Origin: Prorocentrum cordatum
Taxonomy: Eukaryota > Sar > Dinophyceae > Prorocentrales > Prorocentraceae
DNA: 64,000 nt
Assembly: GCA_963575745.1 (NCBI GenBank)
Contig: CAUYUJ010017853.1
Coordinates: 158,404-222,403, forward strand
Direction of reading: 5' to 3'
Position 1 is the stretch's first letter; the number at the start of each line of letters is the position of its first letter. Position numbers and translations under genes: made by a program. Shown one piece after another: positions 51,974-62,689 of this stretch. Below the pieces are notes generated by a model. It saw nothing but the letters and a program-made list of their open reading frames with translations. It ran no database searches and was not told where the DNA came from.

Positions 51974-52236
51974 TCTTCTTCTTCGGCAGATTCCCTCCGT
52001 CCCCAGCTCGGGCCGGGCGAAAGGGGGGGATAGCACAGGGGGGGTTGGAGAATCAGCTCACGTAGCTGATTTTCCCAGCGCCTCCCGGCGCCGGGAGGCG
52101 CCCATGTATCGAGGAACGGGCCCCTCGGTGAGGCCGAAACCAGCTGCATGCAGCAAATCTCGTAACCCCCCCTTTCCCAATCCCCCCCTTTCGTCCGGCC
52201 CGATCTTCTTCTTCGGCAAATTCCCTCCGTCCCCAG
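51974..52236. mobile_element. M1 copy 3 inside a 33-bp direct duplication
   Basis: M1 occupies 52008-52203. TCTTCTTCTTCGGCA, one variable base, then ATTCCCTCCGTCCCCAG lies on both sides (51974-52007 and 52204-52236) with one difference. This is far longer than a normal transposase target duplication. Confidence 0.85.
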
Positions 52237-52374
52237 GCTCGCTCGTGCTGAGCCCCCCAGGGCCGCCGGCGGCTCCGGCGACGAGAAGGCCCCGGGCGCC
52301 GGGGCCCCGCGCGCGTCGGGCGAGAAGCCGCGCAGCTCGTGCAGGTGCGCCTCGCGCCTGCGACCAGGAGGGGC

Positions 52375-52392
52375 GCTGCCGGCCTCCGCCGT

Positions 52393-52452
<60 letters not shown>

Positions 52453-52530
52453 GGCCGTCATCGTCGTCCTCCTCCTCCTGATTCTCCTCCTCCTCTTCTC
52501 CCCCTGCTCCTCCTTCTCCGCCTTCTCATC
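52375..52530. repeat. CGT/CGC then CTC triplet tract
   Basis: GTCGTCGCC triplets (52385-52465) pass into CTC (52466-52530). Confidence 0.9.
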
Positions 52531-53330
52531 TTCTCCTCCTGCTCCTAGGACACAATCACGACGGGAGGTTTCGGGCAATGCTAGGTTCGGGGATCCTTGC
52601 CTGGCCCCACGACCATGCAAAATGCCAGGGGACGAAAAGCTAGTCGCTGGGCATACGATGAGACCTCTGGGGCTCCACGCTGCGAAAAAACATGACGCCG
52701 TCTGGAGTCTGGGGCCGTCGGTCGTCGTCCGTGGTCGTAGTCGGGGTCGTCGTCCGACGGTCGTCGTCGTTGGCGTCCAAATCCAGGAAGGTTCTCGTGA
52801 GTTTTTTCCTGGGGGTTCTTGGACATGTTCGGCGCCTCTTGGACCCCTGGAACTCCCCCATGGGCCGAAGTCGGCATCCTCCTCCATCAGCCCCCCTCCC
52901 TCCTCCATTCCTGCTTTCCTCCTCCTCCTCATCATCATCATCCTCATCCTCATCCTCATCATCAGCATCATATTCCTCCTCCTCCTTATATTCCTCCACC
53001 TCTTCCTCCGCCTGCACCTCCTTCTCCTCCTCCTGCTGAGTGACTGCGTGACCGCATAAAAAATGCAATACGCGCACAACAGCCCTGAAAGTTGGAGATG
53101 TGGTCGCTCTCGAAGCCCTGGGCTCATGGCCGAAAGGGGACCGATGGGCCGATGCGTGCATTGGACGCGGGTGGGGAGTCCCTTCTTGAACGCGCGCAGT
53201 ACGGCCAGAAGGTCTCGGCACCGTGCGTTCTGGCTCTTACACGCGGTGTGCCCCCCGCAGACAACATGGAAAGCCACAGGGAGGCCGCTGCTTCCGACCC
53301 ACGAAGCGTGAAGGACATGCTGATGGCAGG
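52531..53330. other. No gene seen; CTC/ATC patch inside
   Basis: Unique sequence flanks a CTC/CATCAT patch (52905-53035). GTCGTCCGTGGTCGTAGTCG repeats lie near 52725. No frame with motifs. Confidence 0.4.
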
Positions 53331-53339
53331 GGCATTTTC

Positions 53340-53490
53340 CTCCCACTCCTCCTCCTCCTCCTCCTCCTCCTCCTCCTCCTCCTCGTCTTCCTCCTCCTCC
53401 TCCTCCTCCTCCTCCTCCTCCTCCTCGTCTCCTCCTCCTCCTCCTCCTCCTCCTCCTCCACCTCTCCTCCTCCACCTACTCCTCCTCCTC
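53340..53490. repeat. CTC triplet tract
   Basis: About 150 bp of near-perfect CTC triplets. Confidence 0.95.
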
Positions 53491-53499
53491 CTCTTCCGC

Positions 53500-53640
53500 C
53501 CTAGCGCGCGGACGAAAACAAGGTCGAGTTCACGACCCGCATAGGCTCAGACCGCTCGCTGGACCGCAGCGGGGCGTGAACTCGACCCCCCCATACCGCG
53601 CGGACGAAGACGAGGCCGAGTTCGCGACCCGTCCCAGTTC
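53500..53640 (+). repeat. Two-copy repeat of about 95 bp
   Basis: GCGCGGACGAAAACAAGGTC / GCGCGGACGAAGACGAGGCC followed by GAGTTCRCGACCCG occurs near 53505 and 53597. Confidence 0.75.
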
Positions 53641-54215
53641 AGACCAGTCGTCGGAATTGCTCTTTCCCCACACGCAGTCTCCTTCACGCTGCGCTGTTGC
53701 TCATGCACGGTGGCAGGGTTTGCCGTAGGCAGCTGGATAGCCCACACCATAGAGGTTCCACTGCAAGGCTGACACAGCATAGCTCATACACCATAGCTTA
53801 CCCCAGAAAGCCAACTCCTCATAGCTGGCTTCCCGTAGCTGGCACATGTCAAACACCACATAGTGTACTCCGCATATCGTAGAGGAAGGGTCGCAATCGG
53901 AGCGGGGGGGGGAAGGAAGGAGAGGGAGGGAGAGGGAGAAGAGAAGGAGAAGGAGGAGGACGCGGAGGACGAGGAGAACGAGAAGACCGTCCTCATCTCC
54001 CTCACCCTGATCCTTCCTGCTCCTGCTTCGTCCTCCGCCCTCCTCATCCTCCTCATCCTCCCCCCTCGCCAATTACACCCCTTCCTCATCCCCCTTTTTC
54101 CTCATCCTCCCCTCCTGCTCCTCCCTCTTTGTTCCCCCCCCCCTCTCCTCCGCATTCCTCCCACCCCCCCCCCTCAATCCTCCTTCCCACTGCCCCGCCC
54201 CACCCGTCGCCGCCG
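53641..54215. other. No gene seen; ATAGCT phrases and purine/pyrimidine patches
   Basis: ACCATAGCTTAC / CATAGCTGGC-type short repeats (53740-53880), a GGAGAA patch (53915-53985) and CCTC patches (54000-54185). Confidence 0.45.
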
Positions 54216-54760
54216 CCGCCGCCGCCGTGGTCGTCCTCGTCGTCGTCGTGGTCGTCGTCGTCCTCCTCGTCGTCCTGGGCCTCGCCTTCGTCGCCCCACG
54301 TCCTCGTCCTCGCCGTCCTCCGCGCCGTCGCCCCCCCCCCCTGGCGGGCGGCGGCGGCGCACCGCATGGCCCCGCCTTGCCCCCCGCGGCGCGGCGGCCG
54401 CCGCGCCCCCCGGCGGAGGAGAGCCAGGCGCCCGCCCCTCCCCCCCCCGCGGCGCCCGCTCGAGCCCGCTCACGCGGAGGGGTCGTGGGTCGGCTCGCCG
54501 TCCGGCGGTCCGTCGTCCGCGCCCATCGGCCGGCGGGCTGCCTGTCGCGGTCGTCGGTCGTCGAACGTCGCCGTGGTCGTCGGCCATCGTTCGCTGCCCG
54601 TCGTGGCCGTCGTCCGTCGTCGTCCGTCGTTGTCGTCGTCGTCGCCGTCGCCATGTCGTCCGATGTCGTTGTCGTCGGCGCCGTCCGTTGTCGTCCGCTC
54701 GCGCGGAAGGTCGTCGTTCGTCAACGGTGCGGACGGACGAAGAATGAGGAAATGACGATG
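54216..54760. repeat. GTCGTC / CGTCCGTCGTC repeat field
   Basis: Triplet GTC/CGT runs (54225-54300 and 54540-54690) flank a GC-rich spacer. Thr/Asp/Arg-rich and Val/Ser/Arg-rich frames are artefacts. Confidence 0.85.
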
Positions 54761-55856
54761 ACGGACACTGTCAGGATTTGGAGGAAGGGGGAGGAAACAA
54801 GATAAATGCCATAAACAAGGAAAGCAGGCACGGCAACACATGAAGGCAGACGAAGAGGCACGGCAACGCATGAAGGAACGGTACTGGTCGTATACAAACT
54901 CGTGCGTAGGCAAATGCATGTTTACACGTCGAAATAGAGTTGCACACGTACATGCACATGCATTTGTATGCCTACAAATACACGCGCGTGTTCATGGCTG
55001 CCGATGTATACATATGTGTGTGCGTAGATATATATGTATATGTATATATACGTATATATGTGCGTGTATGTATAGATAGTGAGAGAGTGGGGATAGTACG
55101 TCGGTGGGTCATGCGTGTGCTTCTATAGCTATTCGCCACCGTGCGCGGAGGCACGAGTTGGAGGGTCCTCGGGTCCCTGGCCTAATCCTTCAATCCTCAG
55201 TCTCCAATCCTGAGGCTTCCGGGAAGGACCAGGACCCAAGAGTCACGAATCTGCCGGGGCTCGGCGAGTGGCCCCGGGGCCTCCAAGAAGGTTGTCGCAT
55301 GGACGTGTCGGGCCCGGCGCTCGAACGTGCTTCAAGATTGCCCCAGAGGGTCCGCGCTGGAGCTCCCTCAGGGGGGCCTCCTGGGCTGCCTCGGAGGCCC
55401 AAGGGGGCCAGCCAAAAGCAGGCCCAACACTTCCCGACCATCATCCTGCGATGGGCTCCCGTTTTGGCTCGGAAAAGTGCTCGCGCGTCTCCGCCTTCTT
55501 CCTATCCTCGTCCTCCTGCTCCTCGCAGAAGACCCCCACACAGGCCACGAGCGCCGCAAGGGGCCCCTTTGGGCGCTCCAAGGAGCTCCGAGTCGCAGCA
55601 AGACCTGCCCGAGGCGCCACAACGGCCCCAACGGGGCCGGACAAGCGGCCGAGGCGCCTCAAGAGAGCCCCACGAGCCCTAGAGGGCCTCGGGAGGGCAA
55701 ACTCATCGAGTTGCCTCGGGTTCTTCTCCCGACCATTCTGTGGTGTCGGGCCTCCGTCTTGAGAGACGGCACCGCGCTCCACCCCTGCTCCAGCCGCCCC
55801 CCTCTCCCTCCTCCCAGCTCTGCCCCTGCCCGCCGCGCATCCCTGCTTCGGCACAC

Positions 55857-55860
<4 letters not shown>
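54761..55860. other. No gene seen
   Basis: A TATATGTATA patch (55030-55075) and then GC-rich sequence related to the GGCCTCC/CCAAGAGG family. No frame has recognisable motifs. Confidence 0.4.
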
Positions 55861-55862
<2 letters not shown>

Positions 55863-55889
<27 letters not shown>

Positions 55890-56055
55890 GCTCACACACA
55901 CAGCTCACACACACACACACACACAGCTCACACACACACACACACACACAGCTCACACACACACACACACACAGCTCACACACACACACACAGCTCACAC
56001 ACACTCACACACACACACACACACACACGCACGCACGCACGCACACACACGGCTC
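55863..56055. repeat. (AC)n array with regular AGCT interruptions
   Basis: ACACAC runs broken by AGCTCACAC at five to six fairly regular intervals, then ACGCACGC. Confidence 0.95.
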
Positions 56056-56260
56056 ACACGCGTCGTGGCCCCATGGGCAGCTCCACCGAAGGCCACGGCG
56101 CCAATTACCACACGCGCCCCCTCCACCCCTCCATGTTCGCACAGCCATCGCACGATTGGAAGCCCCATTCGGATCTCCATCGAAGGTCCCAACTGCAGTG
56201 GCCACATGCGTCCCGCCCCACCTATTTGCCGGGACACCCATAACGCGCTTCGTGTCCCCA
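56056..56260 (-). repeat. Satellite S1, two units
   Basis: GGGCAGCTCCACCGAAGGCC and GGATCTCCATCGAAGGTCCC, about 100 bp apart, are the complement of the 20490-20900 units. Confidence 0.7.
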
Positions 56261-56800
56261 TAGTGCCTGTTTATAGCTATACACACATATATGTATATAT
56301 ATATGTACACACACTAGTGTGGACCCGTGGATTAAATGCACGAAGTTGGGCGGATCGAAGCATGGTGGCGCGCGCTGGATGGTGCGACGCTGCCAGCTAC
56401 TGCCGTAGATCCCTTGAGGCTTGTTCTAGTGCTGTTCCCCCACCGAAGGCGCCCAATGCATCGAAACGGGGGCCGAAGTGTTCGAGCTTCGCAAGAAGCA
56501 GAAATTCAGGAGTCCAGGCCTGAGCAACGTTGGAAGATTCGCGCCGGGATCGCGGCGGACGCGGGAGCGGGTTCGGGCAAACGTGGCGCCGTCTCGGGCC
56601 GCGTCGGAGGCGTCGGAGCGGCGTCGCGGCAAAGTAGGGAGCGCAGCGGGGCAGCCCCAGGGCCACCGGAGCGTCAAAACAATTCTTTTTGCGCCTGCGA
56701 GGGGCCTCTCGCCTCTCGTCCGCCCCCCTCTGTTGGAAGCAAGTTTGAAGCTTCTTGGGAGCTGTTTGGGAGCTTTATGGGGGCTGTTTGGGGCTCCTCG
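56261..56800. other. No gene seen
   Basis: A short TA patch (56285-56305) and GC-rich unique sequence with no motif-bearing frame. Confidence 0.4.
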
Positions 56801-56928
56801 GGGGCTTCTCGGAGCCCTCTTGGGCCGGCAGGGCGCCTCGTGGGCCGTCTTGGGGCCGTCTTGGGCCATCTTGGGCGCCTATTGGGCCGTCTTTGGGCCA
56901 TCGTGGGCTGTCCTGAGCCCCTCTTAGG

Positions 56929-57680
56929 CCTCTCGTGAGGTCCTCTTGGGTCGTCTTGGGCGCCTCTTGGGCCGTCCTGGGCCCGTTTGGAGCCATCTTT
57001 GGGCCCTGTTGGGGGCCGTCCTGGGCGATCTTGGAGGCCTCTGGGGCCGTTGTGGACGCTTCGAAAAGCAATAAGCCGAATCTACAAAAAATGCAAATTT
57101 GCCGAAGGGAATGTGACGACATTGGCTTGAAGGAACCCTTTCGGGGGACCCCTTGGACCCGCCTGGAGCTGTCCAGGGGCGTCTTTGGGGCCCACGGGGG
57201 CGTCTGGAGAGTATCTTGGGCCGCCCGAGGTCGTCTTGGGGCCTCCATAGGCCGTCTCGGGGCTGTCCCGGGCCCCTCGTGGGCCTCTCGTGGGGTCCTC
57301 TGGGGTCGCCTTGGGCGCCTCTTGGGCCGTCCTGGGCCTGTCTGGAGCCATATTTGGGCCCTGTTGGGGGCCGTCTTGGCCGATCTTGCAGGCCTCTGAG
57401 GCCGTTTTGAACGCTTCGAAGACGAATAAGCCGAATCTGCTGAAAATTGTAATTTTCCGCAGGGACTGACGATTTTTGCTTGATGGAGCCCTTTCGGGGA
57501 ACCCCTTGGACCCGCCTGGAGCCGTCCGGGGCGTCTTTGGGGCTCATGGGGCCATCTGGAAAACATCTTGGACCGCCTGAAAGCCGTCTTGGGTCGTCTC
57601 CGAGCCTCCATGGGCCGTCTCGGGGCTCTTCTGGGGAGCTCCGGTGCCGTTTCGGGCCCTTCCAGGGGCCCTCTGGAGCC
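56929..57680 (+). repeat. Tandem duplication with a period of about 354 bp
   Basis: CCTCTCGTGAGGTCCTC (56929) and CCTCTCGTGGGGTCCTC (57283) start two copies, each followed by GCCTCTTGGGCCGTCCTGGG, a less repetitive island (AATAAGCCGAATCT at 57070 and 57425) and GGACCCCTTGGACCCGCC / GAACCCCTTGGACCCGCC. The copies are roughly 80-85% alike by eye. Confidence 0.85.
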
Positions 57681-57763
57681 GTTTCGGGGTTCTCTGAGGG
57701 CTCCGGGGACCAGGGGCCCACGCAAACCCACAAATCATGTTTCGGATATAGTTCAATGTATCT

Positions 57764-57769
<6 letters not shown>

Positions 57770-57808
<39 letters not shown>

Positions 57809-57864
57809 CCTTTCTATAGGTGTGAATATATATACATGCATACAGGTATACATTGGTATATGTG

Positions 57865-57896
<32 letters not shown>

Positions 57897-58150
57897 TGTA
57901 TGTATGTGTGTGTATGTATGTATGTATGTATGCATGCATGCATGCATGCATGTATGTTTGTATGTATGTATGTATGTATGTATGTATGGATGTATGTATG
58001 TATGTATGTATGTATGCATGTATGTATGTATGTATGTATGGATGTATGTATGTATGTATGTATGTATGCATACATGCATGTATGTATGTATGTATGTATG
58101 TATGTATGTGTGTATGTATGTATGTATGTATGTATGTATGTGTGTGTATG
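57770..58150. repeat. (TA)n and (TATG)n microsatellites
   Basis: TA run at 57770-57801, then TATG tetramers (57868-58150) with GCATGCATGCATGCA and GGATG variants. Confidence 0.95.
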
Positions 58151-58680
58151 TTTTTAGATAGATCCGTGTGCTAGTAAAACTACTAAGAATAACTACTCAA
58201 AAATGGTTATGGCAAGTTGACTTGCGTGGCACTCCCCCCCCGCTTCTGATTCGCACAATCCTGGGCCGAAAAAGCGTGCTGTTTGTCGACTTACGTGTTT
58301 TCCGCGCCACCCAATTTCCCCGCGTGCAAGTGCAAGGCGCCATTGGGGCGTGAAATTGTCCGAGATGAACACAGCGTGGAACATCCCAGGCAACTGGGCG
58401 CGATCGGGCCCGCGCAATCCTTCTTGGCGCCCCCCCCCTGGAGAGGCTGAGGAATATTTCCAAACTGTTCTGGTAATGCCAGATTTGGGTGTCCAGGCAA
58501 ACAAAAACGCTTGAGTCCATCTCCTTCGGAAAACTGGGCACATGGCCCGCCCATCGCTTCAGGTATCGCCAATTTCCCACAAAACGCCCTTGCACTTGCG
58601 AGGCGCGGGGCCCCCCCCAACGTGCAAGTCGCGCGTGGCTTGCTTCGGGTTCAGCCCCCCCCCCCCCCCTGTGACCCCAC
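58151..58680. other. No gene seen; inverted GTGCAAGTGCAAGGCGCC pair
   Basis: GCGTGCAAGTGCAAGGCGCC (58322) and CTTGCACTTGCGAGGCGCG (58590) are a direct/inverted pair about 270 bp apart. It could be a small foldback element; the ends are not clear. Confidence 0.4.
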
Positions 58681-58689
58681 CGAACGCCC

Positions 58690-59560
58690 CAGTAGCAATG
58701 CCCACATGTGCCCCCCCCCACCCCCATGTCGGGACGCCCCATCACGCCCCTCGCTAGGAGCTCCGCTGAAGGCCCCAACGGCAGTGGCCACATGCGCCCC
58801 CCTCTCCCGCGCTTCGTGGCCCGGTAGGGAGACCCGACTAAGGACCGAGTGGCACTGCTGACGTGCGTCCGCCCTCGCCAATTCCAGCACACCCCTCGCG
58901 TATTCCATGGCTCCATAAGGATCTCCACAGAAGACCCCTGTGGCAATTGCCGTCTGCGCCCCCCCCACCCGTTTCGGCACATACGTCGCGCACTTCGAGA
59001 CCCCATTGGGGAGCTCCACCGATGGTCCCAGCTGCGGTGCTCGCATGGGCCCCCCCGCCTATGTCTGCGTTCCGCTCGCGCGCTTCGTGGTCCCGTAGGG
59101 GGCCCCGCCGAAAGCCCCAGCAGCAATGCTCACATGCGCCCTCCCCGCCAAGTCCGGCAATCGCCTCGCACGCTTCGTGGCCCCGTAAGGAACCCCGCGG
59201 AAGGCCGCAGCGACAATGCCCAAATGCGATCCCCAGCCGATTTCGGCACACCCCTCACACGCATCGCGGTCCCATCGGAAGCTCCAACAAAAGGCCTCCG
59301 CGCCAGTTGCCACGCGCGCCCCCCCGCGGGCCATTTCGGGGCACCACGCACGCGCGCTTCGCGCCTCCAAAGGGAGCCCCACCGAAGGCCCCAGTGGCAG
59401 CGCTCACGCGCGCCCCCGCCGAATTTCGGCACATTCCACACACGCGTTGTGGCCCGATTGGGGGCTCCGCCAAGGCCCCGCTGGCAGCTGCCGCATGCGC
59501 AACCCGTTTCGGCGCACCCCTCAAACGTTTCGTGGCCCCAAAATGAGCCCCACCGGCGAC
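58690..59560 (-). repeat. Satellite S1 array, about 9-10 units
   Basis: Units read CCGTTTCGGCACACCCCTC, CGCTTCGTGGCCCCGTA, GGGAGCTCCACCGA and AAGGCCCCAGTGGCAGCGCT, about 85-95 bp apart. Orientation is opposite to 20490-20900. Frames through it are open but vary from unit to unit. Confidence 0.85.
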
Positions 59561-59649
59561 AGCACTCACAACTGCGTTGCTCACAGCAGCATATGTTTGG
59601 GCCTCTCGCTTGGATAACTCAACGCTTTCGGCGTCTACCATCTACGAAA

Positions 59650-59960
59650 TTCCGAAACCCCAAGACAACCCAAGAGGCCCCGAAGACTGCCCCTAGACGG
59701 CCTAGGAGACCCCCCCCCCCCAAAGGGCCCCAAGACGGCCCAAGAGGGCCCCAAGACGGCCGAGGGCGCCCCAGACGGCCCAAGAAAAAGCCAAAGGCAG
59801 CCCTAAGAAGGGCCCACGAGGGAGAGCACGACACAACATTCCAACATTCTGCGCCAAGGATTCCCTAATAGGACACCCAGGAAGCCCAAGGAGGCCCCCA
59901 AGAAGCTCCAAGAGGCCCCCGAGCCCCCAAAAGCCCAAGAAGCACCAAAACGGATCCGAA
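59650..59960. repeat. CCAAGACGGCCC / CCAAGAGGCCCC repeat field
   Basis: Degenerate units with an island at 59830-59870 (CAACATTCCAACATTCTGCG). Confidence 0.75.
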
Positions 59961-60525
59961 GACGGCGCGATGCGCCGCCCCCCCCCCCCCCCCCCTGGGG
60001 GGCTCCGAAGGGCCCCGCGCGCGCCTTGCTGGGCCCGCCCCGCCGCTGCGCCGCGCGGGCCCCGCGCGCGCGGCAGACTGCGCGCGGGCCGCAGACCTGC
60101 GCCATGCGCTGCCGCCTCTCGCCCTGCTTCTCTGGGAGCGGCGCAGCCAGCGCGGGCGCGGCGCTCGCTCCGCGGCCGCGGGCAAGCGGCCCCTGTCCTC
60201 TCGCCGCCCGCTCGGGTCGGCACTGCTGCTGCCGCTCCCTACTGCGGCTGCTGAGGCCGCGGCCATCGCGACCATCGCGACTGTCGTCGCTGTGCTTCTC
60301 GCAGCCGTAGACATGGCGGCGTGCCGCACGTCGCCCCGCGCCTGGCCCATCCGCACCCCCAGCGGGCTGGCGGCCCACGAGCCGCTTCCCACAGCCTCTT
60401 GCGCATGCGCGCCGCGGCCGCGCTCTCGACGCGGCGCGCCTGCTAGCGCCCCCATTTGCTCCACCTCATGCAAGGTTAGGCTGACCTGGAGCTCAGGAGC
60501 GCATCTCCGCCGCTGGCCTGACGAT

Positions 60526-60554
60526 GGGGGGGGGGGGGGGGGGGGGGGGGGGGC
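60526..60554. repeat. Poly-G run
   Basis: About 29 consecutive G, a likely assembly or slippage hotspot. On the minus strand it gives a poly-Pro frame. Confidence 0.95.
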
Positions 60555-60559
60555 GTCTG

Positions 60560-61361
60560 TCCACTCACCCTTCGTCTCCTGGTGCCACCAATCATAGTTC
60601 TGCGCTGCCCAGCTCACGCGCGCCCCCCCATCCGCCACGGCCCCCTGCTCGCCGAAGCAGTTGTCCTCCCCGGCACCCCGCCTGACCAGCAGGCCCACCG
60701 CCTCGCTGCCCTGCGCGACCTGCCTCCCCAAGCCCACCAGCTGTCGCATGACCTTCCTGGAACGGTACGCCTTGACGCGCCGCGCGCAATTGATACCCGA
60801 GCGGATGTCAACCAGCCCATGCCAAATCCGACGCCACCGATCCGCACGCGGACACTTCCAGCTGAGACACCAGCGCACTCCACGCGCCAGGCCGCCCCAG
60901 GTGCCCCTGTGATCCGTGTAGGTCCTGCACAGCGGCAGCACCGCCTCAAGCGTCTTCAGGAAGGCCCAGAGCTCGGCTCGCTTCACCGTCTTCTGGGCGC
61001 GGCACTGTCGCGGTTGCGGCCCCCGCAGTTGCGCGCGCGGTTGGCCGCCCTCAGCGATGGCCACGGCCGCCCGACCCGACTACGCCTACCAGGCGGCGCC
61101 GAGCTTCGACGCATCACAGACGACGTCGCCCGCCGGAAGGTCGTCGCCCCCCTCGATTACGCCATAGCGGCATTGATCCCCCTTGCCCGCACGCCAGTCT
61201 GCTGAGGGGTCGCGCACCCGAGCACGCGCCCGCAACAAATCGTCGGCTTGCTGCTCCGCCGCATGCCGTCACTCGGGTTGCGCGCGGGGACGCGCCTCTC
61301 GCGTGCGTGGACGCAGGAAGTATCTTTGGCGCGGCGCGCCCGCTGCTTCATCGCGGCCCTA
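60560..61361 (-). pseudogene. RNase H domain, inactivated
   Basis: One minus frame, interrupted by stops at 61361-61359, near 61281, at 61088-61086 and at 61082-61080, reads through a type I RNase H. GDVVCDASKLGAAW carries the first catalytic Asp (codon 61115). KTVKRAELWAF carries the Glu (60974). LCRTYTDH carries the second Asp (60914). The region GLARGVRWCLSWK, RADRWRRIWHGLVDI, RRVKAYRS follows. Two normal features are gone: the His of VKAHRS is Tyr (60767) and the last catalytic Asp (GNEAxD) is Gly (60695). The order and spacing match RNase H domains of dinoflagellate retroelements as I remember them. Confidence 0.7.
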
Positions 61362-61742
61362 GTCGATGTCCGCGGGAGTGATGTTGCACTCTGATAGCTT
61401 GCTCATCGTCCACGAGCCGCACAGCGCCACCTTGCGCGCCGCATTCTCACCGTGTTCTCGAAAGCCCCACCGCCGCCATCTGCGCCACCACAGGCCGTGA
61501 CAACAGGGGCGGGCGCCAGCGCATGGGGCTCCTCCTGTCCCGCCCAAGGCTGCCGCGGGACTGCCCGCGCATCCGCGTCGGCAGGGCGCGCCACCGCCAT
61601 GTCCACCTCCTCGCTCTTGCGCGCGATGAAGGAATGCAAATTCGGCCGAGTCTATTCCGCCCTTCGCAGGGACATGACGACCGCGCCCGCCGGCCCCTTT
61701 TACACGACTCCACTGCTGGGGCATGCCCACCACCACGCGCCG

Positions 61743-61767
61743 CCCCCCCCCCCCCCCCCCCCCCCCG
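61743..61767. repeat. Poly-C run
   Basis: About 25 C residues. It splits the coding-like minus frames on either side. Confidence 0.9.
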
Positions 61768-62689
61768 AGCGCCCTGCAACTGCTTTCGCAAAGCCGCCTG
61801 CGCACATCTGCCCCTTGAGAGGCGCTGCAGGCCGCCCACTCAGTCGACGCGCCCCAGGCCGAGCCCCCGTGCCGTCGCGCGCCCAGTCGCGCACGGGCGG
61901 GCCTGGCCCGCGATCGCCAGCCCCCGCGGTCTCGGGCGCCGCGGCTCCCAGCAACCACTCGCGGCAGCGCTTCAGGGATCAGAGCTCTGCCCAGTGAAGC
62001 TACACCGTGCATCTGTGCGCCGCCTCGCCAAGGTCGCTGAGCTGCCCGACCCGAGCGCGGCGCCTCCATGCTGCCCGTGCCCAAGAGCTGCAGCGCGCCT
62101 GCATAGCCACCTGCCTCACCGCCCGATGCGAGCCGCCCTGTACACGGCAAAGCCTCTGCTAAGCCCTCCGCAAGGTCGAATGGACGGCTCCACCAGATGG
62201 ACCTCCACCGCGGGCGCGCACCACATCAGCCAGCCGTCGCGGTCCAGGAACTCCTCCCCCCGCAAGTCCTGCGCCCAGAGCACTGACCACGCTCCGAAAA
62301 CCTCGCCCAGCTCCTGGTGCACAGCGACCATCTTCTTCTGCGGCACCGGGTCGGGTGCGAGGTCCCCTTGCTGGCCTCCGCCATCCTCCATGTCCCTGGC
62401 CCTCCGTCACCTGGTTGCCACTCCACCACATGGAGCGGTCGCGCAGCTGCCCCTGGCTCGGGGCAGGGCTGCAGGGTGCTCAGAGAGCCGCCCCCCGCCC
62501 CGCCCTGGCCAACACGCCGCCCTTCAGGCCGCCGCAGACTCGCCCACGTTGCCCCGCCAGCAACGGCACACTCTACCCCCCGAACGCCAAGTGCATTCAG
62601 GGGGGCCACGGGCACCGCAGCGGCCACCTCGCCCAGGATGCCGGCGGGCCCTCTCTCTGCGCAGGCTGGGCGACACCTGCCAACTGCAA

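Noticed and set aside
55448-55475. Possible fifth spliced-leader relic (CCGTTTTGGCTCGG)
   Set aside because: Only the GTTTTGGCTC core matches, the CCGTAG part is absent, and no good frame follows.
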